From Synechococcus sp. MVIR-18-1 (GTDB taxonomy: Bacteria; Cyanobacteriota; Cyanobacteriia; PCC-6307; Cyanobiaceae), in assembly GCF_014279835.1 (NCBI RefSeq), contig NZ_CP047942.1, positions 186,001 to 250,000 on the forward strand: 64,000 nucleotides of DNA. The letters run 5' to 3'. Positions 36,880 to 45,337 of the stretch are shown piece after piece. The notes under the pieces were generated by a model. The model was given only the letters and a program-made list of their open reading frames with translations, was not told where the DNA came from and did not search any database. Made by a program: the position numbers and the translations under genes. The first letter of the stretch is position 1, and every line of letters starts with the position of its first letter.

Positions 36880-38011
36880 CCTCCAAGCGCTAAGCCGGGA
36901 TGGCTATCTCACGGAGGTGGTGATTCCGCAGCGCTCTCCGCTTTGTGAGGTCACCTTGCATGAGAGCCGCTTGCAGCGCCGTTTTGATGTGGATGTGCTC
37001 GATGTCCACCGCGATGGCCAACGCTTGCAGCCGCCCCTGGCCCAATTGCGTTTGCAGGCTTCTGATCGCTTGCTGTTGCGCTGCAGCCGCCAGGAGCTGT
37101 TGCGCTTGCAGCAAGACCGGATGGTGGATTTAGCCGGCACCTTGCTCGCAGAAGAGTTGCCCCACATCCGCCATGCCGAAGTGTTGGTGCCTGCCGGCTC
37201 TTTGCTCGCCGGTGCCACCCTGCGTGAGCTGCGTTTTCGCCAGCGTTTCAATGCCACGGTTCTGGCAGTGAACCGTGCCAACAGCACCCTGCGCGATCGC
37301 TTGGGACGGGTGGTGCTTAGAGAAGGAGACATGCTCTTGCTGCAGGCTCCACTTGATGCCTTGCGCGGTCTGCAGCAATCCAGCGATCTTGTGGTGCTCG
37401 ATCAGCTCGACGACGATCTGCCCTCCACCCACCGCAAGGGCCTGGCCATCAGCGTGATGCTTGCCGTGCTGCTGCTGGCAGGTTTGAAGGTGATGCCATT
37501 GGTGGCAGCGGTGCTGGTGGGCGTGGGGGTGTTGGTGATCGGCAAATGCCTCGATGCCGGCACGGCCTTGCGTTCGATTCGCTGGGATCTCTATCTGCTG
37601 CTTGGTGGTCTCTACAGCTTCAGTGTGGCCTTGCAGAAAACGGGGTTGGCTGATCAGGCGGCCTCAAGCTTGCTCACGCTGTTGCAGCACAGTTCCGCCT
37701 ACACGTCTTTGTTGGTGATCTATGCGATCACCCTGGTGGCCACCGAACTGCTCAGCAATGCGGCTGCCGTGGCCCTGGTTTTACCGATTGCTGCTGCAGT
37801 GGCCACGGGCTTAGGGCAGCCGCCAATGTTGTTTGCCACGGCCGTGGTGTTTGCAGCCAGCCAGAGCTTCCTCTCGCCGATTGGCTATCAAACCAACTTG
37901 ATGGTCTATGCCCCTGGTCGCTATCGCTTCCTTGATTTTTTCCGATTTGGTTGGCCGTTGTCGCTGGCCTACACCCTGATGGTGCCTTTGCTGTTGCTTT
38001 GGTTCGCTTAG
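36257..38011 (+). CDS. SLC13/DASS-type permease with two RCK_C domains
   Basis: The 584-residue protein starts at TTG 36257. A first membrane half (about residues 1-200, with [15 protein letters not shown]) is followed by two soluble TrkA_C-like domains at about 220-285 and 305-370, each of the pattern ...[14 protein letters not shown]... / ...[13 protein letters not shown].... A second membrane half has [15 protein letters not shown]. The repeated N-T/N-A hairpins fit the anion-coordinating loops of SLC13 carriers. Substrate is not readable; sulfate or a dicarboxylate is usual. Its stop overlaps that of rimM on the other strand. Confidence 0.85.
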   Translation: MSALVTLLLLALAIACFIGGWLAPELVALLAAGLLMATGVLTPNEALAGFGSPALITLVGLFVLSNGLLHSGALDRLRELLASPRIRNPSQLMLVFGFVVAPISGFIPNTPIVAILLPVVQGWCQRRGISPSRVLMPLSFATLIGGTITLIGTSTSLLASDLVARLGYGTFELFSFTAIGIPVWLIGACYLVIAGRFLPDRGDQSDDNLQALSRDGYLTEVVIPQRSPLCEVTLHESRLQRRFDVDVLDVHRDGQRLQPPLAQLRLQASDRLLLRCSRQELLRLQQDRMVDLAGTLLAEELPHIRHAEVLVPAGSLLAGATLRELRFRQRFNATVLAVNRANSTLRDRLGRVVLREGDMLLLQAPLDALRGLQQSSDLVVLDQLDDDLPSTHRKGLAISVMLAVLLLAGLKVMPLVAAVLVGVGVLVIGKCLDAGTALRSIRWDLYLLLGGLYSFSVALQKTGLADQAASSLLTLLQHSSAYTSLLVIYAITLVATELLSNAAAVALVLPIAAAVATGLGQPPMLFATAVVFAASQSFLSPIGYQTNLMVYAPGRYRFLDFFRFGWPLSLAYTLMVPLLLLWFA

Positions 38012-38571
38012 AGCTCCAGGAGTCCTGGCGGCGGGGTGAGCAGCAACCAGCCCTCCTCCAGCTGCACCTCGGGCACGATCGCTTCAACAAACGGAACCAA
38101 GACCGTTTTGCCGCTGTGGAGCTTGATCTCCAGCAGGTCATTGCCGCCGCTGATCAGGTTGCTCACCGTGCCGATCGCAGCATCACTTCCGGCCAAGCGT
38201 GCCTCCAGGCCCACCAGATCGAGCAGATGGAATTCGCCTTCAGCCAGTTCGGGCCGGTCCTCGGCGGGCACCAGCACGGTGCAACCCACGAGCGCTTCGG
38301 CGCTGGCGCGGCTGTTCACGCCCTTGAGGCGCACCACATAGATGCTTTTGCCTGGCAGTTGCCGGCCTTCGAGCAGCTCCACTTCTTTCGGTTCTGATCC
38401 CTTTGTTTGCAACCAACGAGGCCCCGGTTCCGTGAAGCGCTCTGGAAAGTCACTGGCGGGGTTGAGGCGTAGCTCGCCCCTTAAACCCTGAGCGCCCACG
38501 AGCTTCCCCACAGGCATCCATTCGTCTGCGCTGTTCGGATCAGCTGAGCTGGGAGACGGAGTGGAAGTCAT
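38008..38571 (-). CDS. rimM: Ribosome maturation factor RimM
   Basis: I choose the ATG at 38571, giving 187 residues ([18 protein letters not shown]). A longer upstream frame exists but its extra 90 residues look non-coding. It has the RimM N-domain start [16 protein letters not shown] and the C-terminal PRC-barrel [16 protein letters not shown], ending in [12 protein letters not shown]. It helps fold the head of the 30S ribosomal subunit. It is divergent from the next gene with nine bases between the starts. Confidence 0.92.
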   Translation of the reverse strand: MTSTPSPSSADPNSADEWMPVGKLVGAQGLRGELRLNPASDFPERFTEPGPRWLQTKGSEPKEVELLEGRQLPGKSIYVVRLKGVNSRASAEALVGCTVLVPAEDRPELAEGEFHLLDLVGLEARLAGSDAAIGTVSNLISGGNDLLEIKLHSGKTVLVPFVEAIVPEVQLEEGWLLLTPPPGLLEL

Positions 38572-38580
38572 CGTTCGATA

Positions 38581-38790
38581 ATGGATCCACGACTGCCCAT
38601 TTCTCGTATGGCCTCCGCTGCACCGATCCTGCCTGGCGCCACGGTCACCGTGGTGGATGCCCGTTCGATCTATGCCGGCTACACCGGCTTTGTGCAGCGC
38701 ATCAGTGGCGATTGCGCCGCCGTGCTGTTTGAAGGCGGCAACTGGGACAAGCTGGTGACAATGCGTCTGAGCGATCTCAGCGCCGCCTGA
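38581..38790 (+). CDS. CRR42-like (DUF3252) NDH assembly protein
   Basis: The 69-residue protein has the core [20 protein letters not shown] and [18 protein letters not shown] associate this with the small DUF3252 family, annotated as NAD(P)H dehydrogenase assembly in cyanobacteria and CRR42 in plants. The start could be ATG 38581 or 38608; the conserved part begins after the second. I considered NdhO but its motifs are absent. Confidence 0.65.
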   Translation: MDPRLPISRMASAAPILPGATVTVVDARSIYAGYTGFVQRISGDCAAVLFEGGNWDKLVTMRLSDLSAA

Positions 38791-38794
38791 TCTG

Positions 38795-39604
38795 GTGTCG
38801 TTGCGCCTGCGCTTTCGGAAGATTGTTCTTGATGCAGACACCCGGGCCGGCCGTGTCTACAACCTGATCATCTTCGGCACGATCTTGCTCAGTGTGGCTG
38901 GATTGTTGGTCCAACCCCATCCCTTGAGGCTGGCCGCGCCTGGGGAAGTGCCCAGCTGGGTCGGGCAACTCGAACATGGTTGTTTGTTGGTGTTCATCGC
39001 CGACTTTTTGCTGCATTTGTGGGTCTCGCCCTGGCCGCGCAAATACTTGTTCAGCTTTTACGGCCTGATTGATGTCTCAGCCGTTCTGTTCTTTTTCGTT
39101 CCCCAAATCAGCAGCGGCCTGATCCTTTGGATCTTCAAATTTGGGCGGGTGCTGCGCGTGTTCAAGCTGCTGCGCTTCCTCGATGAAGCTCAGTTGCTTG
39201 GCAATGCCCTAAAAGCCAGCGCCCGCCGCATCGGCGTGTTTTTGTTTTTTGTGGTGATGGCCCAAGTGGTGCTGGGCTACCTGATGGTGCTCGTGGAAAG
39301 CAGCCATCCAGAAACGCAGTTCCAGACCGTTGGCCAAGGGGTGTATTGGGCGATCGTCACGATGACCACCGTGGGTTACGGAGACATCGTTCCCCAAACC
39401 GTGCTCGGGCAATTGCTGGCTGCGGTTGTGATGCTGCTGGGCTTTGGAATCATTGCCATTCCCACAGGGATCATCACCGTGGAAACGATGCAACAGGTGC
39501 GCCGCGGTGGCCGCAGCTGCCTGAGTTGTGGAGCCTCAAGCCATCACAACAAAGCGCTGCACTGTGATCAATGCGGGGCGGTCTTGCCTCCCCTATCGGC
39601 GTGA
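38795..39604 (+). CDS. Voltage-gated-type potassium channel with C-terminal zinc ribbon
   Basis: The 269-residue protein starts at GTG 38795, four bases after the previous stop. Helices S1-S4 include a basic S4 ([16 protein letters not shown]), then S5, the selectivity filter TMTTVGYGD near residue 190, and S6. After S6 come CLSC and CDQC motifs about 13 residues apart (residues 242-260), a zinc-ribbon pattern not usual in this channel family. It should conduct K+ across the plasma membrane. Confidence 0.85.
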   Translation: MSLRLRFRKIVLDADTRAGRVYNLIIFGTILLSVAGLLVQPHPLRLAAPGEVPSWVGQLEHGCLLVFIADFLLHLWVSPWPRKYLFSFYGLIDVSAVLFFFVPQISSGLILWIFKFGRVLRVFKLLRFLDEAQLLGNALKASARRIGVFLFFVVMAQVVLGYLMVLVESSHPETQFQTVGQGVYWAIVTMTTVGYGDIVPQTVLGQLLAAVVMLLGFGIIAIPTGIITVETMQQVRRGGRSCLSCGASSHHNKALHCDQCGAVLPPLSA

Positions 39605-39649
39605 AGCGTGATTCTCTGATCGCGAAAGGTGGGGGGTGAAACCTCCAAC

Positions 39650-39737
39650 GTGCCAACAACTGTCGCGACTCAGCTCCCAATCTGGGATCGTCGAGAAGCC
39701 ACCAGAGCATGATCTGGGTATCAAGCAGACAGCGCAT
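39650..39737 (-). pseudogene. Truncated PIN-domain toxin start
   Basis: ATG at 39737 opens MRCLLDTQIMLWWLLDDP, the usual first strand of VapC toxins with its metal-binding Asp. After RQLLA, about residue 30, the family pattern ends and the frame enters unrelated sequence behind the channel gene. The remaining catalytic acids are missing. Confidence 0.6.
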
Positions 39738-39910
39738 CAAAGATTGAAAAGTTGGGCAACCTGCTGATCCATGGCCTCTCCAAACGCTTCATCCACGTGG
39801 GAGGCCTGAAGGGAAAGAGCAGAAAGACTTCCAGGCTCCTTCAATCCGCGAGTTTCAGCGCAGGGATCCCATTTCAGATCAGCCTTGCCTTCAGCGGAGT
39901 CGTTGTTCAA
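39737..39910 (-). CDS. Small acidic protein, possible antitoxin remnant
   Basis: This is a 57-residue frame from TTG 39910 to TGA 39737-39739; its stop overlaps the ATG of the PIN fragment (ATGA type). The C-terminal half (SHVDEAFGEAMDQQVAQL) is helical and acidic, as in antitoxins. It lies nine bases after the rnc stop on the same strand. I cannot place it in a family; the assignment rests on position. Confidence 0.35.
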   Translation of the reverse strand: MNNDSAEGKADLKWDPCAETRGLKEPGSLSALSLQASHVDEAFGEAMDQQVAQLFNL

Positions 39911-39919
39911 ATCTCTGCC

Positions 39920-40684
39920 TCAGCTGCTTTGAGTTTGAGAGCTTGATAGAACACTTGCAAGTGTTGTTTGTTGCATCGCCGCTTTGGCCGCCTGCTGCTC
40001 CGCCTGACGCCTTGATCCGCCCCAGGCTTCTGCCGTTGGGCTGTTTTGGTCTTGAATGAACACCTGGCAATGAAAGCGCCGCGGATCGCCATGGCGCCTG
40101 CTGATTTCCTGGCAGGTGTAGGTCGGCAGCCCTAGCCCCTGGGCTTGGGTCCATTCCTGCAGCGCCGACTTGCTGTTTCCGCGGTGGGGATCGGCGAGCA
40201 CCTCATGGCTCGTTTCGCGCCAATAGGGAGTGAGCCACGTCTGCACTGGAGACACCATGCCGCTGATCCGGTAGATCGCACCGATTAGGGCTTCGCAGTG
40301 CTCGGCGCGGAGGGTGGCCCGTGCGGCCAAGTCACCGCTGGCCTTGGCTCCAAGATTCAGCAGTGATTCAATCCCGATTCTTCCCCCCAAGTTCGCCAGC
40401 CAGCGGTCGCTCACAAGCTGTGCCCGTAAGGCAGAGCGTTCCCCCACAGGCATCTGAGGATGTTCGGATTCGATGAAATCCGAGGCCGCCAGCCGCAGCA
40501 CGGCATCACCAAGAAATTCCAGCTGTTCGTGGTGGCGGGCGAGCCCTGTGGAGGTGTGGGTGAGCGCTTCGTCGAGATGCTCCAACTGCTCCTGGCCCAG
40601 TTCGCTCTCTTTGGTACCGCTTGAACCGGCAACCAGTTGGCGCCAGAGCTCTTTTAGTTGCTGTTCACGCTGGGGAGTGATCAC
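39920..40684 (-). CDS. rnc: Ribonuclease III
   Basis: The 254-residue enzyme has the RNase III signature HEQLEFLGDAVLRLAASDF near residue 52 and the second acidic site EALIGAIY near 130. A C-terminal double-stranded-RNA-binding domain follows (NSKSALQEWTQAQGLGLPTY... and SRRQAEQQAAKAAMQQ). It cleaves double-stranded RNA in rRNA and mRNA processing. Start ATG is at 40684. It is transcribed in the same direction as rnpB upstream. Confidence 0.93.
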   Translation of the reverse strand: MITPQREQQLKELWRQLVAGSSGTKESELGQEQLEHLDEALTHTSTGLARHHEQLEFLGDAVLRLAASDFIESEHPQMPVGERSALRAQLVSDRWLANLGGRIGIESLLNLGAKASGDLAARATLRAEHCEALIGAIYRISGMVSPVQTWLTPYWRETSHEVLADPHRGNSKSALQEWTQAQGLGLPTYTCQEISRRHGDPRRFHCQVFIQDQNSPTAEAWGGSRRQAEQQAAKAAMQQTTLASVLSSSQTQSS

Positions 40685-40762
40685 AGCAACTCCTTCGGAT
40701 GCGAATGCCTTGGTTTTAGCTGCACGTTTCTGTTGATGCAGCCAGAGGGACCATCAAAAAAA

Positions 40763-41162
40763 GGGGTGAAAGCAGGACATAAGCCGGGTTCTGTTCACCC
40801 TTCCAAGGAAGGGGGGTGATCATCTATCTGGGATCGCCGTTACCGACGACCTCGAGCGGCGCACTCTGGCGGAACGAGGAAGATGGCCACCCGTCGTTCC
40901 TTGGCCTTGCTCCCAGCCGGGGTTTACCGAGCCAGCACCTCTCGATGCTGCTGGTGCGCTCTTACCGCACCTTTGCACCCTTGCCTGTGCCGGCAGAACC
41001 GGCCATCGGCGGTGTGTTTCTGTGGCACTCTCCTCACGGTCACCCGCACTGGGCATTACCCAGCAAGCCTGGCCATCGGGGAGCCCGGACTTTCCTCAAC
41101 CGATGACTGCAGCCCGAGGGCAACACCCATCCATTGCGATCACCTCGCCTACTTTCAACCCC
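40763..41162 (-). ncRNA. rnpB: RNase P RNA
   Basis: On the minus strand it contains the conserved 5' core GAGGAAAGTCCGGGCTCC (around 41080-41097) and, near the 3' end, ACAGAACCCGGCTTA (around 40780-40795), the pairing partners of helix P4. The ends form a long P1 helix: 5' GGGTTGAAAGTAGG with 3' CCTGCTTTCACCCC, which set the limits to within a few bases. A run of seven T follows the 3' end (A run at 40756-40762). CATTAT at 41165-41170 could be its -10 element. The length of about 400 fits bacterial type A RNA. It matures tRNA 5' ends. Confidence 0.93.
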
Positions 41163-41177
41163 CATAATGGCCTGCGA

Positions 41178-41251
<74 letters not shown>

Positions 41252-41359
41252 TTTTGTGAAACCCCGTTGACTCCATAACTTTGATGGATTTCAAGGGTCG
41301 AAAAGAGGCTCCTGCCAGCCGTTGCTGTTGGGGGCGATCCCACCGGCGTGAAGCCTGCT

Positions 41360-41833
41360 TCAGCGCCCCATTGTGCGGCGGATGTCCTTGAGCAGCAGCA
41401 ACAAGTGCAGGGGATCAGTGGGTGATCGCTCGAACTCAGGGATCAGATGTTCATAGAAGCCTCGGGCTTGCCGGGATTCGGCATGCACCAGCAAGCCGCG
41501 GCAGCCGATGGCGTCGCTGAGGCTCGCGACCCTTGAGATCACATCCAGCAGCAGAGCCGCACCGAGGCCTTGGCCTTTATGACGTTCGTCGACCCCCAAG
41601 CGGGCCAGCAGGGCAACGGGCTGCGTGATTCCCACGCTCGCTATGCACCAGGCGTAGTAGGCAACGACGGCTGATTGATCGATCTGTGTGACCCCAAACA
41701 CGCGGGTGGTGCCAGTTCCATGGGCCTGCTTGGCGAACTCCACCAGCCAGGTGGTCTGCTCCTTGGAGCGGCAGAGAAAGCCTGCGAGTTGGTGACGGGC
41801 CGCCAGCAGCTCCGGAGGGCTGTAGCGGCTCAC
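41360..41833 (-). CDS. GNAT-family toxin (TacT type)
   Basis: I take GTG 41833 as start, 157 residues beginning with SRYSPPELL; its GTGA overlaps the stop of the antitoxin frame. Acetyl-CoA-binding motif A reads LARLGVDERHKGQGLGAAL near residue 84, followed by GCRGLLVHAESRQARGFYE. This pattern, plus the preceding DUF1778-like frame, matches toxins that acetylate aminoacyl-tRNA. An open frame continues upstream to 41938 but overlaps the antitoxin and looks non-coding. Confidence 0.8.
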   Translation of the reverse strand: MSRYSPPELLAARHQLAGFLCRSKEQTTWLVEFAKQAHGTGTTRVFGVTQIDQSAVVAYYAWCIASVGITQPVALLARLGVDERHKGQGLGAALLLDVISRVASLSDAIGCRGLLVHAESRQARGFYEHLIPEFERSPTDPLHLLLLLKDIRRTMGR

Positions 41834-42106
41834 GTCTGGGGCTGATCCGCCGCGGGCTTGGCAAAGGGCGAGGGACGCTCCAGCAGGCGCGTCAGGCCGG
41901 GCAGGCTGCGGGCCGGGCGGCTGTTGATCCGCTCCCATTCCTGCGGGGCGTCTGCATCGAGCAGGACGTGCTGCCGATCAGCCAGCACCCTCTGTGCGGC
42001 TAGCCGCCCCTGGGAGAGCAGGAAGGAACTGCGGTCGTCCTCTGTGGCCCGCAGCTCGATTCGGCTCGTCTTGGCCGGCCGGTTGCCGGGCGGCGTTGGC
42101 CTTCAC
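41830..42106 (-). pseudogene. DUF1778-like antitoxin with a frameshift
   Basis: A GTG at 42106 starts VKANAARQPA in one frame. The next frame continues AKTSRIELRATEDDRSS, then FLLSQGRLAAQRVLADRQ, to TGA 41830-41832. Together these read as one TacA-type protein with an RHH-like N-terminus and helical neutralising tail. The switch falls in CCGGCCGGCC near 42076, where one extra base breaks the frame. Either the antitoxin is lost, or the base is a sequencing error. Confidence 0.65.
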
Positions 42107-42285
42107 ACGACGGTTGCTGGGTGCGTGTGCCGGTCCCAGCTCTTCACTTGGTGAGGGCTGCTGAGGAACAGTTCGTTGATCGCCTTGGCCACCAACTGGA
42201 TTTCCTTGCGCAGCCTGCCCAAGAGATCCGACACCAACGACACCTTGGCTCCCTGCTCCAGCTCGCGCAGGTCGCGGTGGGATGT
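42103..42285 (-). other. Open helical frame before the antitoxin, no start codon
   Basis: Between TGA at 42286-42288 and TGA at 42103-42105 a 60-residue frame reads SHRDLRELEQGAKVSLVSDL and continues with KEIQLVAKAINELF. It is amphipathic, and its stop overlaps the antitoxin start. It looks like the 3' remainder of a gene whose beginning was deleted. Family unknown. Confidence 0.4.
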
Positions 42286-42372
42286 TCATGCATCTCCATG
42301 TCGCACTGCGACCAATGGCTTTCTTCGAGCAAAGCGTTTGTTAACGGTCCATCGGAAGGTGCACAAGAGTCT

Positions 42373-42693
42373 TCACAGTTTTCCGTAAGTTGAATCATGG
42401 TCTGGGGCGATGCTGAGCAGCCGCATAAAGTCGCCGTCTCTGTGGGCCGTGGCCCGGCGTGATCGACTGATCCGCAATGAGTAGACCGCGTCAATCTCCG
42501 AAGGAGGCTTGATGCTGGTGATCTTCTCCCACTTGAGGCCCCGGTCGCCATAGAGCTGGTTCCAGGTGAGCTGGCGGATCTTGTTCAGCGTGTCAAGCGC
42601 TGCATGGCGCTCAGCCTTCTGCAGGCTCAGCAGTTGCCCCTGGAACACCGGGTTGTTCAGATCCAGACGGATTGTTGGCTCAGGCTTCGCCAT
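42373..42693 (-). CDS. RelE/ParE-like putative toxin
   Basis: The 106-residue basic protein opens MAKPEPTIRLDLNNPVFQGQL and contains LTWNQLYGDRGLKWEKI and YSLRISRSRRATAHRDGDFMRLLSI. The arrangement of a late basic strand followed by a hydrophobic strand (RISRSRRATA...FMRLLSI) resembles the RelE/ParE fold. ATG 42693 overlaps the stop of the upstream small gene by 14 bases, as in toxin-antitoxin pairs. Toxicity is inferred only. Confidence 0.6.
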   Translation of the reverse strand: MAKPEPTIRLDLNNPVFQGQLLSLQKAERHAALDTLNKIRQLTWNQLYGDRGLKWEKITSIKPPSEIDAVYSLRISRSRRATAHRDGDFMRLLSIAPDHDSTYGKL

Positions 42694-43012
42694 GGGCGAA
42701 GGCCTTCAGGGTGTCCTCCAGATCAGCATCCGCTGGCGGATGGCTGGCAGACCATGCCATTGCAGCTTGTAGGTGTTCCGCGGCGGCGGGTTCATGCAAC
42801 CAGCGCTCGTTATCAGGAATCACCGTGGCGGTGCGAACGACCCAGACACCAGGCTCTCTTTCCTCGACGAGGACATGACGACCGGAGTATTGCTTGCCCA
42901 AGGAGATCTGACCGTTACTGCCGACAAGCTTGAGAACAGAAGGGCAAGAATTGGTAGCCATAATTTGACGGATTCTTGCAAGCACTAAATCATAGCCTTC
43001 GTGCGGCACCAA
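42680..43012 (-). CDS. Putative antitoxin partner (AbrB-like strand pattern)
   Basis: The 110-residue protein contains KLVGSNGQISLGKQYSGRHV near residue 27, similar to the swapped-hairpin of AbrB/SpoVT antitoxins (G-x-I-x-L-x-K). It then has a conserved-looking RTATVIPDNERWLH and an acidic helical tail. It precedes and overlaps the RelE-like gene. It would bind operator DNA and the toxin. Confidence 0.55.
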   Translation of the reverse strand: MVPHEGYDLVLARIRQIMATNSCPSVLKLVGSNGQISLGKQYSGRHVLVEEREPGVWVVRTATVIPDNERWLHEPAAAEHLQAAMAWSASHPPADADLEDTLKAFAHGEA

Positions 43013-43152
43013 CAGCGTCTTCGGGAGCGGGCGCAGGAGTCGCCGGCTGTGGAGCGTTGATTGCCAGAGGCGTAGGCGGCAAGCGCTTGGCCCTGGCGCA
43101 GGCGGGGTGCTGAGGCGGCTGGGCTGTAATCGTGCTGGTCTGTGGGGTCAAT

Positions 43153-43560
43153 TCAAGCTGCCCAGTCCACCAGCTGCAGCCCCTCGATCCGGCTGAACTC
43201 GCCGACGTTGTGGCTGACCAAGGTGGCGCCGATGCTCAAGGCATGGCAGGCGATCCAGAGGTCGTTGGCACCAATCGGTGTGGCGCGGCGCTTCAAGGCG
43301 GTGGCCTGAACGGCGTAGTGCTCACAGATGCCCTGCCCCTGCGGATAAAGCACATGCACCAGGCGGGTCAGCGCTTCCAGCTGCTGCAAGGTGGCCTCTC
43401 GGCGCTGACTGCCTTCCGCCCCGCGCAACAGCTCGGCCCAAGTCACAAATGACATAGCCAGGCTGTCTTCGTCGCTGATGCCATCGATGCGATCAGCCAC
43501 CTGGGGCGGACGGTTCTTGGTCAGATAAATCAGGATGTTCGTGTCGAGCAGGTAGATCAC
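43153..43560 (-). CDS. vapC: VapC PIN-domain ribonuclease toxin
   Basis: The 135-residue protein is full length for VapC. YLLDTNILIYL gives the first metal-binding Asp, TWAELLRGAE the Glu near 43, and IGANDLWIACHA the acidic pair near 98; VSHNVGEFSRIEGL closes the fold. Family members cut tRNA or rRNA. Its ATG overlaps the antitoxin stop by four bases. Confidence 0.9.
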   Translation of the reverse strand: MIYLLDTNILIYLTKNRPPQVADRIDGISDEDSLAMSFVTWAELLRGAEGSQRREATLQQLEALTRLVHVLYPQGQGICEHYAVQATALKRRATPIGANDLWIACHALSIGATLVSHNVGEFSRIEGLQLVDWAA

Positions 43561-43811
43561 AGCTCGTCTCGTTCCTGCACGGGCAGCTTTTCGGCCTGTT
43601 GCTGCTCCAGTGCGTCCACAAAATCCGCATCAAAACCGTTGAGCGCCTGCATCAGGGCCTGACCGCGCTGGCTGGGGCAGGGGTGAACGAGCAGATCACC
43701 CTCTGGGGTGCGGCTGATCTGCACCCGGTCGCTGCTGAGGCGAAACTCGGCTGGGATGCGCACGGCCTGGCTGTTGCCATTCATGAACACGCGGCTGGGG
43801 AGGACCTCCAA
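43557..43811 (-). CDS. vapB: VapB antitoxin (AbrB type)
   Basis: The 84-residue protein has the AbrB hairpin SRVFMNGNSQAVRIPAEFRL at residues 6-25 and an acidic C-terminal tail (DADFVDALEQQQAEKL) for toxin binding. It is followed directly by vapC. Start ATG is at 43811. Such pairs repress their own promoter, which should lie just above 43811. Confidence 0.88.
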   Translation of the reverse strand: MEVLPSRVFMNGNSQAVRIPAEFRLSSDRVQISRTPEGDLLVHPCPSQRGQALMQALNGFDADFVDALEQQQAEKLPVQERDEL

Positions 43812-44177
43812 AGGAAACCTCTCTTTGTGTGTGTACGCGTAAGTATATACGGTATGAATCAGGGGCCTCTGCGCTGTCCTTAAATCCCGCAGGGGCGTTG
43901 AGCATGCCGTTTGCCTTCATGAGGCGGAGAAGGATTTGCCTGCTCTGTTTGGTGAGTGCCTGGGCAGGCTTGCTGGCTTCCGGAAAGTAGATGCAGGGTT
44001 TTACTGTCGCTCGGAGTGTTCCCGAGCGACGGTCATCGGTTCGAGTCCCGCCAGTCCGTTTTTTGAATCCCTACGGGCCGCAGAGCTTTTCATGGAGTCT
44101 CAAGTCCAGACACTGGCTCAATGAAGCGATTCCTTGCTATGAATTGCTTCGCCAGATGAAGCGATTAAGCTGGATTA
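43812..44177 (+). other. Intergenic stretch with hairpin and tRNA-like piece
   Basis: No gene is seen. At 44006-44030 a nine-base stem (GTCGCTCGG/CCGAGCGAC) closes a seven-base loop. It partly overlaps a tRNA-like piece at 44024-44058 that shares GAGCGACGGT and 17 consecutive bases (GGTTCGAGTCCCGCCAG, 44038-44054) with tRNA-Arg at 41178. The remainder of the tRNA is absent. Confidence 0.55.
44038..44054 (+). repeat. 17-base direct repeat of the tRNA-Arg T-arm
   Basis: It is identical to 41230-41246 within the T-arm of tRNA-Arg(CCT). Together the two copies bracket 2.8 kb of toxin-antitoxin genes, the geometry of an integration at a tRNA 3' end. No integrase is present. Confidence 0.6.
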
Positions 44178-44437
44178 ATGGCTTCATCCTGGATATGGCA
44201 GCAGCCAGACTGGCCCCGGTTCCGTTGGAAGAGCTCTGCTCTGGAGCCTCTGCTTGAACAGGCCCGTACGGCACGCCATGAGCTGCTGAGCAGGCTGGAA
44301 ACGCTGGAGCCCCCGCTTGATGGCGAGGCGATCTGAGCGAACTCGTGGAACAGCAGGCGATCGAGCCGATCGGGGAGGGTCGCAGCCGCGCCTATCGGAT
44401 CCATTGGCCAAGCGCTTCAGAAACCCTTGCGCTCTAG
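44178..44437 (+). pseudogene. Fic-family protein remnant (both ends, no core)
   Basis: ATG 44178 reads MASSWIWQQPDWPRFRWKSS up to TGA 44334-44336, like the N-terminal DUF4172 region of Fic proteins. In another frame ELVEQQAIEPIGEGRSRAY, then RIHWPSA, follows to TAG 44437, like the winged-helix C-terminus of the same family. The catalytic HPFxDGNGR core between them is deleted. The 3' end overlaps mscL on the other strand. Confidence 0.65.
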
Positions 44438-44800
44438 AGCTTCGGTAAGCCGAGTGATGGCGGAAGCCAGTTGAGCTTGGGGGTCAGGCTTTGTTTCGGC
44501 AATGACCTCTTGCTTCCGCTTTGAGGCCCCAATTGATTTCACAATCAAAAAGCACACAAAGGCGATCACCAGAAAGTTGATGATCGCCACAATCACGCTG
44601 CCTGCTGGCCAGGAATTGATTGAGTCCACGTTGGCGGCCTTCAAGGCAGGCTCGAGCGCATTGGTCATCAATAAGGTGACAACCGAGCTAACTACCTTGC
44701 CGAAAGCTCCCGCAATCACAACGGCAATGGCGAGATCAACCACATTGCCTTTGTTGATGAAAGCCTTGAAGTCTGAAAACAAACCAAGCTTGCGAGCCAT
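44417..44800 (-). CDS. mscL: Large-conductance mechanosensitive channel MscL
   Basis: The 127-residue protein starts FKAFINKGNVVDLAIAVVIAGAFGKVVSSVV, the conserved amphipathic helix and TM1 of MscL. A short loop, TM2 (IVAIINFLVIAFVCFLIV) and a C-terminal helix (LASAITRLTEALERK) follow. It opens under membrane tension to release solutes. Start ATG is at 44800. Confidence 0.93.
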   Translation of the reverse strand: MARKLGLFSDFKAFINKGNVVDLAIAVVIAGAFGKVVSSVVTLLMTNALEPALKAANVDSINSWPAGSVIVAIINFLVIAFVCFLIVKSIGASKRKQEVIAETKPDPQAQLASAITRLTEALERKGF

Positions 44801-44947
44801 TTAGAGCGTGAACTGAATCCCATTGGATAGTCAGTCAGGCTGAACTTCTCCCTCTCATTGATACAAATTGATTGGTTGCCTTGGATTGATTGGATGGGCT
44901 AGCCAGATGCTTAAGTCCCGCTATTTTTGAGGGTGTGAACCGGTTCC

Positions 44948-45301
44948 ATGACCCAGCTTCACGAGCTTCGGATGCGGCTTTTGGTTCAGCAGGAAAGCGA
45001 GCGTATCGCTGCCAGCCAGCCAACAGACCTTGATTTGTCTGTGGTGCAAGCGCGCTGCCTCTGCTGGCTCGCCCTCTTGGCGGAAGCCCATGAAGATCAG
45101 GCCAGTGATGCTGAGAGTCGTGGAGACACTGAACAAGCGATGGGTTGGTTTGCCGACTCCATGCGTTTGCGCGATGCGCTCAATGTGGTGAGCTCGATCG
45201 AGATTCCGCTTCCAGGAGTTGTGGACAGGGATGGAGATCCGTTAGGTGATCAGCTAGGTGATCGGTCTGGGTTCGATCAGGATCCACCGCTAGCGGCCTG
45301 A
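44948..45301 (+). CDS. Conserved-looking hypothetical protein, 117 residues
   Basis: This is a helical N-terminal 85 residues (HELRMRLLVQQESERIAA; RCLCWLALLAEAHEDQA) followed by an acidic, glycine-rich tail. No family is recognised. Its coding character (GC-rich third positions, sensible residue mix) is good, and it is followed 36 bases later by another small gene in the same direction, so the two may form an operon. Confidence 0.6.
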   Translation: MTQLHELRMRLLVQQESERIAASQPTDLDLSVVQARCLCWLALLAEAHEDQASDAESRGDTEQAMGWFADSMRLRDALNVVSSIEIPLPGVVDRDGDPLGDQLGDRSGFDQDPPLAA

Positions 45302-45337
45302 TCAGGTGCGATGATGGCTAATAACTGAGGGTCTGCT

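Noticed and set aside
38581-38790. First thought to be NDH-1 subunit NdhO
   Set aside because: NdhO motifs around GDYALVR and WLR are absent, whereas [11 protein letters not shown] fits the CRR42/DUF3252 family better.
44006-44058. Possible complete second tRNA gene
   Set aside because: Only the T-arm part and a short D/anticodon-side match exist; acceptor pairing and an anticodon arm cannot be formed.
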